Shown in pieces: positions 12,180-24,700 of a DNA stretch of 64,000 nt; position 1 is the stretch's first letter; the number at the start of each line of letters is the position of its first letter. A model generated the notes under the pieces. That model was given only the letters and a program-made list of their open reading frames with translations, searched no databases and was not told the DNA's origin. Source of the DNA: Lycorma delicatula. Its lineage: Eukaryota > Arthropoda > Insecta > Hemiptera > Fulgoridae. A program made the position numbers and the translations under genes. The stretch lies in contig NC_134456.1 of assembly GCF_047948215.1 (NCBI RefSeq), positions 64,871,529-64,935,528 of the forward strand, written 5' to 3'.

Positions 12180-12725
12180 TGATGTGAGACTACCCGAAGG
12201 AGGCCTCCAGCGTAGCGCCGCCGTCTACAAGATGCAGGAGAAATATAAACGTGTGAGTGTGTGTGTGTTTTATGAGTGAGAAAGAATGATAAATGAAAGA
12301 GGGATAGAATGGTAGAGCAGGGAGTAGTATCAGCTAAAAGCGGAAAAAAGAGAAGCTAAAATAGAAAAATCAAGAAAGTGATGAAGGAATGAGAGAAGTA
12401 AGGGAAGGGGGATGCGGTTTGATAGTTTAGTTTGGGTGGGGTAAGGGGAAGTGAGATACAGCAGTAGCGGTCCTATCGGTGAGAATTCAAAGCTACAAAG
12501 CAATGTCTTTCATTCGTTTTATGGTGGGGAGAGGCGTCTCTGTATGAGATTGTTGATAGGTAGGGGTATTCCATTGTACAATGTGGCCCTGGCGGCTGGC
12601 CAGACCGGAGTAACGTTGTCGGGCTGCGTGTTGGAACTAGATACAACCAAGCTCGTGTTTTGTGCGTAAAGTGGTGCCGTCGACGTGTTTATCTATCGTG
12701 CGTATGCCATTATAATCATTCCACT
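12180..12725 (+). promoter_or_regulatory. Cyclin D 5' leader and probable promoter region
   Basis: This segment directly precedes the cyclin D start codon and is richer in G and CG than its flanks. It includes GCGTAGCGCCGCCGTC near 12211, a purine-rich stretch at 12260-12470 and a GC-rich block at 12585-12700. No TATA box in a convincing position stands out, so the transcription start cannot be placed. Part of it is most likely 5' UTR, and an upstream non-coding exon is also possible. The open frame at 12451-12669 has no in-frame ATG at its start and no recognisable protein, so I treat it as leader sequence. Confidence 0.55.
12704..12715 (+). other. Three-codon upstream ORF in the cyclin D leader
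   Basis: ATG-CCA-TTA-TAA ends 10 nt before the cyclin D ATG at 12726. If the transcript includes this position, scanning ribosomes would meet it first and might reinitiate. This is the kind of leader element that can damp translation of growth-control genes. Regulation here is inference. Confidence 0.5.
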
Positions 12726-12935
12726 ATGTACAGGGTGGACTTGCTTTGTTGCGAACCTGTACTAGGTTTAGAATGTAAAGCTTATAACGATCCAAATTTA
12801 TTAAATGACGATAGAGTATTAAAAAATCTATTAAATCGGGAAGAACGTTATGTTACCTCTAGTTCCTACTTCCAGTGCTTACAAGCGGACCTTACGCCTT
12901 CAATGAGAAGAATAGTTGCTGATTGGATGCTGGAG
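12726..12935 (+). CDS. CycD: Cyclin D, coding exon 1 (residues 1-70)
   Basis: D-type cyclins activate CDK4/6 to phosphorylate retinoblastoma-family proteins and drive G1 progression in the nucleus. The exon starts at an ATG with A at -3 and reads MYRVDLLCCEP. L6-L7-C8-C9-E10 is the LxCxE pocket-binding motif that sits at the extreme N-terminus of D cyclins. NLLNDDRVLKNLLNREERY (residues 24-42), SYFQCLQADL and SMRRIVADWMLE (59-70) are the helices leading into and starting the cyclin box, nearly residue-for-residue like animal D cyclins. The exon ends after GAG (Glu70) at a GTAGG donor, phase 0. Reading on without splicing meets stops, so splicing is required. The next exon restores the family sequence EVCEE. 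The upstream TTG-initiated extension is not used because it lacks an ATG and family similarity. Confidence 0.95.
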
Positions 12936-15522
12936 GTAGGAACGTCATATAAATATTAATGTTTCTCGCTATGGTAGTTTTGTAACAATAAAAACAAATT
13001 CACTGTCGATAAACCCCCTACATAAGTACGTAATAAGTATTTCTTTGGATGGCAATAATAAAGCCCCTGTTATTGCTCTAATTTCTTCCATTAAGAAAGC
13101 ATCAAATGAAAATGATAACTGGTAGTACTTTTTAGCGGTTTTAATTGCTGTAATACTTAGTATAATAAATACACCCAGAAGTAGAAAAACCACGATTAAT
13201 TACTTTAAAATATACATTATTATGAGGTAATAATTTGTTAGGTTGTTTTGCAGTTGATTATTTTTGTTACAGGTTGTAGAGTTCTGAAGAAAATATCTTA
13301 TTTTCCCGTAATAACACATAGTTTAGAGTTTTAAGTGAAATAGATTTTTTTATTACAACTCGTAACTACATTAGATAATTAGTTTTTTTTTATTAGGGTA
13401 ACTTGTATATATTTATACTTTTGTAATGCACATAAGTATGGTAATACACGGTAATTATTATTATGTACCCTGTCTTGTGAATGTGATAAAGTAATTATGA
13501 TTATACAATGTTTGCAATGTGACTGTTGTTTGATGACGATTTATAGATAAATGGGAGATTTATTTTTTACCCCCTTTTTTTCAATAAAAGAAATTCAAAT
13601 ATACTATTAGAAAAAAATATTTTTTTTTAATTTAGTGTAAACTGTTTTTATTTGGGAAAAATAATTAATTAAAATATATTGAAAATTTTAATACCAGTGA
13701 TTGTATGTTGTAAAAAAACCGTGTGAATTTTAAATAATTTATTACGCTAAGAGTATTATTATTATTATTAAATATTATCAAGCATTATTTTATTACTTAG
13801 AATAATATAATGAGTAAATAATACATAAGCGACAATTTTAATATCTTTTTTAACAACAATAGTCTTAATAAATTATTATAATTATTTGTTTTCCCTTCCT
13901 ATTTTCCTATTTCTTTTTGTTTTATTTATACATATATTTTTACTTATTCTTTTATTTATTTTATATTAAAATTTATTTTATTATAATTTACATGTAATGC
14001 TTTTATGATTTATGTATTAAATTATACTCTTTATTTGTATGATGAACCGTAATTATTTTTCTATCTTTAATTATTATATGTTACGGGAAATCACGTGATT
14101 ACAATAGATGGATGATACAATAGGATGGATGTCGTTGAATTTTTTTTCTTTATTATTATTATTTTAATTATATAAAGATGTAAAAGGAAGAGAGAGTTAA
14201 CACGGCCAAGAAATGGAAGTTGAGTATTTTATCGTCTTTGACATCAGGGTAAAAATTGTTTTAAACACCGGCTGTTTTAAACTACGTATTGATTTATAAA
14301 ATATGACAAATGTTTTTGTCATGGCGATTATGAACTTTGGAGTTTCGGATCCTATCGAAAATTAATTTGATTTCGTTTCTTATAGTCGATATTTTAGCGC
14401 ACCACATTTTAGTACTACTAATTTTCCTTCCGTAATAAATCCATGTTAAAGTGAAATTAGAGAATATCTATTTAAATTTATGATTGTTTTTCTGCATTAT
14501 ATTAATAACAGTAAAAACAGGTAAAGATTAATAACGATTGAAACATTTATGAATCTGAACAAAAATGTACAAATTGATGTGATATTCATTCAAGAATTAA
14601 TTGAATAATTGAAAAAAATAAATTTTATTAATTGCACATCTACTAGTTATTGAATATAATAATAATAGTAATTAAAAAACTACTATTATTTAAAAACATA
14701 TCATTAGACCCGGCGCGCGTACTTTTGAAATCAAAAATTCCTGAAGATGGGAGGTTCCCGCGCTTATTTTATTAAAATCGTTTCTTTATTGGTGATGTAT
14801 TCTATTTATTAGCAGTCACTTTATGATCTAACTTTAATTATGTCGCAGAAATTTCAGTGGAAACCACAATGAATTTTTTTATGTATGAACGCTATTTAAA
14901 GGTTTTTCTTAATACTCATATGCGATTTTCAAAAAACTGAGACTTTATTTTCAGGCTCAGTAGGGCGTTTTTATGTATAAAGTACACCTGTTTGAATTTT
15001 TCTTTTGATTTATTCCGTTCACCGGCTTTCTTTGGTTTCTCAGATTATTAAAAATAATTTTGAGCGGTAATTTTTTAAGAAATACTTAAAAGTTTATTTT
15101 ATAAAGGAGCGTAATAAAAGTAATTTTCCTACAGGGAAAATAAAAGAATTAAAATTATTAAAATATCTAGTAACAATAGAACTAAGAGAGTAATTCTGGA
15201 TACATTATGAGTTTTAAATACTGCAGTATAAAAATAACGCTTACCGTTGTTGAAGCGTCGTTTATTCATTTTTGGTCTTGATAATTTCGTCATCAGAAAT
15301 TATTCTTAGCTTTGTTTAAATAAATTTATACATTTTTGGTTGAGTCATTTTGTAAAAATCGATTGCATTATGGAGATTATATATGTTACTGAATTTGAAT
15401 ACAGGTAATACTTATAATGGGTGTAGAAGGAAAATATTGATACATCTCCGAAATTCATCGATAGAATGGTATTGATCTTTTTTTATTTTAGTGTTTAATT
15501 TTGGATTTCCCATTAACTTTTG

Positions 15523-15605
15523 AAAAAATATAATTACATCAATAATTTCTAATATATTTATGTAATATATATATTGTAGAAATTATTGATGTAATTATAT
15601 TTTTT
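15523..15605. repeat. Foldback: perfect 28-bp inverted repeat
   Basis: The 28 nt at 15523-15550 (AAAAAATATAATTACATC onward) are exactly complementary to 15578-15605, with a 27-nt AT-rich spacer. No flanking duplication is obvious. It could be a tiny MITE-like foldback or a recent hairpin-forming insertion. Confidence 0.85.
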
Positions 15606-18600
15606 TGCAAATAATTAATTTAAGAAAGTTCATTCCGAAAATAAGTTAATTTAGTTGTAAAAAAGTAACGGAATTCAATGAATACACCCCGTCTCAGTTA
15701 TAACTTAACAATCTTTCATTTTTCATGGAAAAAAGTACTAGCGAATCACAAAATGAAACAAAACGAAAAATTACATCTTTTTCATGGTATCGTGTTATTT
15801 GTTACATAATAATACAAAAAAAAAGAAAAGAAAACTGCAAAAATTCATAATAAAAAGAGTGTAAATGCTTATTATTTTAAAAATAAATCTTGATTGCAGG
15901 GCGGCTTTTAAGAACTGTTCTTGAATGTTATATTTCTTTCTGGAATTATTTAAATCACGCCTATACCCAAAATAATATGTTGTTAATAATTATTCTAGTA
16001 TAGAATTATTATATATTATTCTAACGTTTAAACTATAAAATAATTTTATGGTAAATTCAAAGTTCTTGGTTTGTGTCTAAATTAAAATGGGAAGAAATTA
16101 TAATTAAACAAAAAACTGAAAGAGGCAAATAGCTTATGCCACTTTACAAAATGGCTTCTTAATTGTTTTTTTTTTTTTTTTTTTTTTTTTTTACATATTT
16201 CTAACAAAACTTTTTTTTAATTAACTAATTTAATAAAACTATTTTCCAATACTGAACTTTTGTTTTATCTATCTATATTAACTGATGTAGTCCGACTGTT
16301 TTAAAAATTATCATTTTGGGTCTAACAAAAAGTACAAGTTAAATACCTGTAGAAAAAAAGAAAAAAGTAATTGCTACATCGTAGCACGCATTCCTAAATA
16401 AAGGTCCAGAATGGGGGAGTGAAAGGTTAATCTGTATAGGAGTGTAATTTTTTTTTTTTTAATGTAAACACATCAAAACTATTGTAGGGAACAGATAAAA
16501 GCATGCAACTTTAATAAAAAGAGCATGTTATTTACCTGATTTTAACCGATATTTGTAACGATTATCGTTAATGTTGTATCTTTTTTTAATTATTAATTAC
16601 CTTATTTGCTGCTATTTTACATTCCAGGCGTGTTTTTGCTACAATTTTAATTCACTACAATTTGAATCCATATTTTTTTCTTTTCAAAAAATATAAAGCT
16701 GTGCAAATGTTAATTGAAACAATAAATATTGTTGAAATTTATCTATTTTATTTGTAAAGAAAACAACCTTTTAAGAACAAAATTATGTTACTGGGTTAAT
16801 TAAACGCTTATTATGTCCTTGTTTAATTAGAAGTCTTTTTTTTTAAGTATTTTCGAGTATTTAATGATACAATAATTTAATAAGTATCTGACAATTATCG
16901 CTCGTTAGATAAATTATTAAATGTTTTATTTTTTTTATAATACCTACTTTCTGTATTCAGTTTGTAATTTTTTTCCATTCGCCGTCATTTACTGAACTTT
17001 ATTCATTTGTTATTTGTTTTAAATTCGTATTTAAAAAAATCATTAAAATAAAATTTATCTAAAAATGAAATCGTGGTTTCATTTAAATCAAATGTTCTGA
17101 TTAGTCAAACTTTAACCGATTATGATAGATAACAATACTTTTTTATCTATTAATACCAGTTTTGAAATTATAAGTCTACTGAACTTGTTAAAAAAAAAGT
17201 ATATTAAAAGAAAACACTCATTGGACAAGTAATGCATAATTATTATTTAATGTTTTACAATACAAACTATGGTACTAAACGGGTTATAATGTCTTAAAAA
17301 ATTAAATGTGAAATTTCTCTTTATCTATTCATACCAATATAGTATAGATTTCAAGCTTAAAATGGAGTTCCTTAGCATCAAATATAGATATAAAAATTAG
17401 AAAAACCTCTTAAAAATATTTGTTTTGAGGCAGACGAAGATAGGAATTTGCTTACTTGGGGATTGACAGTAAAATTAGATGGATTGAATTAAGAGCACAG
17501 TGTTCAAAAATATATTTTAATGTACGTTTTATTAAAGCTATATTTTGGATTATATTTATTTGGTTTATTTTAATACATGTCCATTAAGTGGGTAGTCGAG
17601 CATATTTATAAGAAAAGTAGCGATATAAATTTTAATTTTTTATCAATGTTAATACTGAGAACCGGAACGAGTAAAAAAAATATTCAATAGGGAAGTCTCT
17701 ATGTTTTATTTAGAATTTTTTCTTTATTATTTCCGCGAATTAAATGCTATTGATAATTTCAGTTTTGATATTACAAAGTTAGTTCTATCAAGCTAGTTGA
17801 AATGTGCGTGGGCTGTTTAATTTATTTTTATAAGTTTAGTATTGAATATAAAAACGTTATGTAATGCATTTCTTGTTTCGGTTTCTTAAACATTTTTGAA
17901 AATGATCAATCATTAATTTGTTTTATAATCTTAAAGTTGTTTTAAAATTCAAATAATTCTGTTTTTAAGATACTCACATTAGAACGATTTCTTTTTAAAT
18001 AGCAGTGCTTTTGTACTTCCTCTTATTGTTCGAAGAAACTGGTTATTTTTTTTTCTTTTTGTCCTGAAATTTAATTTAATGTATTATTTGTTACTATAAG
18101 TTCATACACTATTTAACGGAAGGTTTTTTTGTATGTTACATTTCTTTTGCTACGTTTGTTAACTATACTATTATATTTAAATGTTTTATAAAATAAAAAA
18201 AACTTTTTCTATATTATTGAAAAAAATATTTTTGTAGAGAAAACCCTTCAACAAAGTGTAAAAATGAGATGGATTAAAGATCAAACAGAAGCGGAATTAA
18301 AGCAGATAAACAATCTCTGAATTAAGATTCAAAAGTTATCGAATTTTATTTTTATAGTACTTTCGTTAAAGTTTTTTGTTTCATAAAATTACCGTGTTGA
18401 AAATTTTATTCTATTATATGGAGTAAAAGTTAGCATATTATTTTCATAAATGGTGATTCTAAATGAACGTGAAAAAAAAAGTTGAAATTTTTGTTTATTA
18501 ATACAATTTTAAGTGGCATAATTAACTTTATTTTGTAAATGCACCCATCATTATTCTAGATTATTTCTGTTTTGATGAATTGCTTTTTTTGAGAAAATTC

Positions 18601-18883
18601 TTTTTCTTAATAGAAGTTGTGGAAAGATTCCGTAAAGGTGTATTCGTATCATTTTATTTGTAATTTTTCATATCTGCAAACTACGATGCCAATGTCATCC
18701 ATCGTATCAGTCCTATTTATTTTATAAAACCAATTGATACTGCCGTTGGTTATACATCCGTTTGTTCTACAGAAATATCATAATTAACGTAATAGGATAT
18801 GATGATACAATGATACAGCTACTAATACAGAAGCACCTTTAGATAATTGGTGTTTGTCTATTTCAAACTGAATCCATTTATTT

Positions 18884-18908
18884 AATGGCTTCATTAAATG
18901 AAGCCATT
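18884..18908. repeat. Short near-perfect palindrome
   Basis: AATGGCTTCATT and AATGAAGCCATT form 12-bp arms separated by one A. Confidence 0.8.
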
Positions 18909-19110
18909 TATGTTATTTTACGATTTACGTTTCTTTTTTTAATTTGCTTTAAGTATTACAAAGATATAATGAGTTATTTAAATATTTTATTTTATGAAAG
19001 TTCATGGGATTATATCTAAAATTTAAAACTGCTGTAACATGTTAAGACGATTTATTAACTGAATATTCCATCGTTCGATTTAATCTTGAAACCATTTTCG
19101 TACGATTTTT

Positions 19111-19801
19111 ACTTCCTAGTACCAAGTAAAGGAAGTACGGTGATTGTAAAAAATTTCGGTTCTCAAATTTCAACGGAAATATCCACTTTGACCATCCCTA
19201 AATCCATTTTGACTAGTTTCGGCGTGACGTCTATATTTGCGTTTGTATGTACGTACATATGTATGTATCTATATCGCATAACTCAAAAACGATTAGCCGT
19301 AGGATGTTGACATTTTTAATTTAGGACTGTTGTAATATCTAGTTGTGCACCTCCCCTTTTGATTGCAATCGACTTGACCAAAAGTGTCCAAAAAAGCCCA
19401 AAATCCAAAAGAAATAGATTTTGGATTTGTTTTTTAACTGCAGTAATAAGCCCCCATTGAGAAATTTTCAACGATATATCGGGATACTTATGTTCATTTG
19501 TTCCAGAGTTATAGCCATATACAATTTTAATTAGTGAGATATTATGATCTTCAAGGGGAATGTACATCGGTTCGAATTGGACTTAAAATTTCCTTTTCTT
19601 TTCTTTAAAATTTAAATATATTGATTTATTAATAATTATTAACCTCTGATTGTAAAAAACGTTTTTCAATAAATAATAATTCAATATAACAATAAAAAAT
19701 AAATAAAAATGAAAAATCAGAAGTTATTAGTGAAATAAAATTTTTAGTACTTTTTATTTAAAAAAATGTGTATGTGCAATTTAATAGGCGTACAAGGAAG
19801 T
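19111..19801 (+). repeat. 691-bp element with terminal inverted repeats, full-length copy
   Basis: The left end ACTTCCTAGTAC matches the inverted right end GTACAAGGAAGT at 11 of 12 bases. Just inside the left end, AAGTAAAGGAAGT folds back on the terminus. The interior includes ATTTCAACGGAAATATCCAC, TGACTAGTTTCGGCGTGACG and ATAACTCAAAAACGATTAGC. The first of these (with changes) and the other two also occur in the second copy at 21589. No transposase is encoded. The 74- and 83-codon frames inside it are unlikely to be genes. A target duplication is not clear, so superfamily assignment is open. Confidence 0.7.
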
Positions 19802-20236
19802 CGTGTTATCCATATAATTTTTTTTTTTAAAGTTACTTTACGCCGATAAAAAATTTGAATATATTATAATTTCTTTGACACTATTGATTGATAATCGATC
19901 ATTTTTTAGACTTGTTCTATAAAATTTAGGACTTATTATTATTACTATGTTTTTTAAAAATCTTTTTTCAGGTTTTTTCTCCTATAAGTCGGTGTGTGTA
20001 ACTGATTTTTAGAAAGAGATACATTCATTTATTGGTTTATTAATCTTGTTATCTTTTTCAATCTTTTTTAAGGGTGTGACATACAAAAAGGAATTCGGAA
20101 TACAACTGATCAGAGTTGCTCTCTCAGAATAAATTTGGTTCAGTGAAGGCAACGGGAAACCTTGTAGTTCCTCTTTTTCCTTACAATAATTCCGACATAA
20201 GCTTTGTTATTCTTGAAAATTGTTATACCTTTTCAC

Positions 20237-20276
20237 GACGCTAAGCAAACAGTTCACGAACTGTTTGCTTAGCGTC
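20237..20276. repeat. Near-perfect 40-bp palindrome
   Basis: GACGCTAAGCAAACAGTTC (20237-20255) is exactly complementary to 20258-20276, with only AC between the arms. It is balanced in base composition inside AT-rich DNA, so chance is unlikely. Confidence 0.9.
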
Positions 20277-21588
20277 AGGTGGACTATAATCGCTTTATAA
20301 CGTACACGTATAATAACCGTTAACATTAGTAGATTTTATAATTAATAACATTATTAAAGTCATTTTACCTGCAATTAATTCCGCTGAATAATTAGGGTTG
20401 TATGATGTGGAGCTAATAGTTAGGGTACTTTTCTCGAATTATGTAATTTAATAACTTTTAAAGAATGCTTTGGTATAAGTTTAAAAATATAAAAAGTTTC
20501 ATTGAAAATATAATTCGTATGCTTCGCCTCAAATTATAAGTTTTCTTTTACTTTAATACTTATTACTAATAGTTAAATAATTTACTACTGAGCCATTTAG
20601 TCCGCTTACGGGTGAAGTGTTTGATTACAGATATCACATTTCGAGTGATACCAATATCCTCGTATTTTAACGCAAAAATATATTACTTTGTTTTCTATTT
20701 AAATCTGTTACCGATTAATTCGGGTTAAATCGATGATGACTGCAGTATTGTATGTTACACTCAAAAGTTATTATATGAATACCGGATGATTATTTTGTTA
20801 CCTTACGATTATTTAAATCACCTTGAGATGGGGTGGGAGTGAGAAAGAAAAGTAGTTTCGGCTTCTTTGTTGTTTACGTATTATATTCTCGTTGAGCTTC
20901 TTTCTTCTTCTTCTTCTTCTTTTTTTTTGTCTAAAATGATTTTCTTCAGACTGCTAGTGGTAAGAACCCAGCAAGGTCACACTTATTCCTTTCTATATCA
21001 GATCTGGTTGAACAATGGGAATGCTTTATGTCTGTCAGTTTAAATAAATACTTTTACAGCTTTAAATTATTTTAATGTTATTTAATTACTATATTTAGTA
21101 GTATAGGCCTAATAGTCTCTCTCTCTCTCTCCACCTATATATATATATATATCAAATGTATGTGGTGGATTGTATAACTACACTAGTGGCATTTTTTTCT
21201 TTTTTAATAAAGAAAAACGAAACTCGTGTGTGAATTCTTGCTTAATTTTCTACTGGATTTATTTAGGTTTTGTTTGCTGTAATATTTAATATCAATTAGT
21301 TTACGTTACTAGAACTAAAAAAAAGAAAATATAACGAATAGAAATGGCTCGAGAACGGTTTTCAAAAATTTAAAACTATAATTAGATGCGCATTTGAATT
21401 TTAAAATAGTAATCCTCCGTAGATAATAAAATAACTACTAACACAAAAAAAAAAAAATAAATGAAATAAAAACAAATTAGTAAACGTAAAGAAAATAATT
21501 ATCTATACAGTACTTTTGAAACAGGATTTCTCTTTGTCGTTTCTGGTATTGTGGAACCATCAGTTTGTAAGACAGGTAATTTATTACT

Positions 21589-21785
21589 AGTTCCTTGTAC
21601 AAGTAAAGGAAGTACTATGATCGCGAAAAATTTGGTTTTCAGATTTCAACGGAATTATTCATTTTGACCATCTCTGAATCCATTTTGACTAGTTCGGCGT
21701 GACGTCTGCACGTTACGTACGTATTTATCTCGCATAACTCAAAAACAATTAGCCGTAGGATGTTGAAATTTTGGATCTAATCGTA
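21589..21785 (+). repeat. Truncated second copy of the 19111-19801 element
   Basis: It starts AGTTCCTTGTACAAGTAAAG and follows the left end of the full copy through TTGACTAGTTCGGCGTGACG and AATTAGCCGTAGGATGTTGA. It then diverges into unrelated sequence. It lacks the right end. Confidence 0.8.
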
Positions 21786-24700
21786 TGATTAGTTTTGTTT
21801 CCATCGCAGTTAGTTCTAGGATCTCGATAAATGTAAACCATAGTTCTGCCGTGTTAAAAAAAAGAGATTTCAAGTTTCAGGGTCAGCATCCTGAAAAAAA
21901 TTTGATTTCGTAGTATATATTACTCGTTCATCTATAATTCTGTTAAAAAGTAAAGAGTTATATTCATGATGACCGACAAAATAAGTAAATAAAGACAAAT
22001 AATTTAAATTTTTATCGTGTTCAGAGAAGTAAACAATAGATTCCGGTGTAAAAATCAGAATCCCGCGATAAAATTGGATTTGAAGTATTCTTTTTTTTTA
22101 AGAAGCCAACATTGCCGAATTCAAACCACCAGTTTTTTTATTTAATCTGGAAGGAATTGTCTGTGGATCGATCTGGAGGTTCGTGTTTTTATTAGGTGGA
22201 TGTTCAATAAGTTTGTATAAAGTGGTTATCGGGTAAGACGAGCGTCATATCCCTACTAAAATTTGATACACAATTATTAAAACAACTTTTTACGTCCTGT
22301 TTTTGTCTTAATTTTTGTATATTTTGGTATACATAACCGGTATACGAAATGGAATTCAAACCGGTGATACTTTATTATTCAATAACACCGCTATGGTGCT
22401 TTTAGTTTTATATCAGAAGTATAGCTTGCAATCCCTATCTTTATTAAAATAAATCCATTAAACGAAAAAAAAATTTTTTTTAACGGTCTATAAATTTTTT
22501 ATCCGCATTAAAGGAACAGGCCATTCCAGGACATTATTAAGTATCATGATGATATAGTGGAGTTTAAACCGGCCTTCTTCCTGCATACAATTTTTTTGAG
22601 ACGCATAACCTAATAGTTTTGAAAGCGATCTTAATCTAAATAAATACTAGTTCTCAACGAACTTGGCAAAAGGTTTCATGAAAATGTTGTTAGGCGTATG
22701 CATTAAAAAAAAATCTTTAGAAAAGATTTATATTATAATTTTATGAATTTCTAAGGTCGCTAGGTTGTGATATTGACCTTAAGTTAGGTTTTGTTTTTAC
22801 TCCGTTATGCTAAATTATTGTCTGTTTTTGTTTGGGAGAAATCAGATTTATTTTTGGATACATGTTTAACTTGCATTTATTAAATGTTAACTTAATTAAC
22901 TTGAAATATTTCAAGTCAGTAATTCAGTATTCTTTTTGTATTTTTAAATATACATACATATTAATATATATATATATTCTTTTTCACTGTCATTATCTAT
23001 TATTATAGTTCACATTCGTAAATTGATATACTGAACCGAACTAATTTATTAAACGATTAATTAAAAGTAATCAGCATATTTTTTTAAATAATATTTTGTG
23101 ATAAATTTATTAATAAATAATAATAATTTAATAGACATTCATATACGTATATTCATATAAGAACCTATGAGTTAACCCAACGGCGCCTCCTGTTTGTATG
23201 AAATAAAACAGCATACTGTATATATGGCATCGGCAAATAGAAAATTATGTCGGCCGGAACAAATATCAATCAGTTATCATAAAGTGTTGCTCTGTTCATA
23301 ATTACTGAAGTCGTTTAAAACTCTCGATCATTGTAAATAAGAATATTAATCAGAGTTTGCGGTGTATTTACCATATACTTAAGTAATGTTGATTCCGACT
23401 TGCATATGAAATCATAGTCAAGTCTCCATAGAGAAAGTTATGATTTTCTTCTGTTGAATTGTTTGCTTATCTCGCCCATATCAGAAATCGTGTTCATTTT
23501 GCATGTATAATATGCTTTGGTCGGTAGAAAGTAACCAAAACGAAGCGGAATCGTAGGTAAATGAAATGAAATTGGAATGAATTCATGGAAGTATATATAC
23601 ATGTTTAGACTTATCTTACTTTATGGATATCCTTAAAAAATACAGAAATTATGGAGCAGAAGCAAAAGAAATTTAAAAGTAGATAATTCTACTTATTGAT
23701 CTACCTTCCAGATTTCTCACTTGTTTCTAGAAAATTATCTTACCGATTTTCTTGACAACCAAAATATGGCTTTAAGATTGATAATTTGTACGTTTCCTTC
23801 AAGATATAATGAAAATGAAATACTTTTTGTAGCAGTTTATAATACATTTTTGAAAAATATACTGCCAAAATTAATTCATTTTGTTGGGAAGAGGACAAAT
23901 ATTTATAAGTTTGTGTACACACTTTTTTTATAACTAAAAACGTAACCTATGATTTTTTTTATCTAAGGCAATTCGTAAAAAAATGTATTAAAAATCAATT
24001 TATATTTAATAAAATAATTATAATACATTTAAATTATGGGATTAGCGAATAAAATATAGATTGCCGGTCATTCCAGTTGGAATATAATAAAATAATTGTA
24101 CACATTTTATTCCATCGATTATTACGTCCAGATTTCATTGTGGGTTGTAATAGGTTTTTGTAATATGATAAATAATAATTACGAAAAGAATAATATTGTG
24201 GTAAATCTACGCTTGTAACTATTAGGTTTTATTCTTATGTAGACTTAAAATGAAACAAGAAAACCACACAGATCCAGTTGAAAACAAAATTAATTTGTAA
24301 CTATGATACATGAAAACTTAATAGAATTTTGAAAAGTAGGTAGATTAAATTACTTTAAAAAGTTTGTAAAAATTACGTTGTACTATACCGTGTATATATA
24401 TTTTTTTTATTGAAATTTTGTTTTTATCATACACAATAAAGTTATGTTTGTGTTAATTCATTTTGTTGTAGTGATCTTTTTTAATAATTTTTGCGCGATA
24501 GTTTTTTTTTTGACTGGTTTGATGTACTTCATCATTCATCTCTATTCTGGATTAATCTTTTGGTTTCAACATATTTCTTACAATTACATTTTTCAAATGT
24601 CGGATTCATTTATTTTTAATATTTTTCTTTACTATTTTTATAGACTACATTCTTCTAGAACCGAATTCAGTAATCCTGGATGGCTTAGTATTTACCACAA

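Noticed and set aside
12451..12669. 72-codon frame upstream of cyclin D
   Set aside because: It opens with GTG, has no family features and lies in the GC-richer leader. It is better explained as 5' UTR or promoter.
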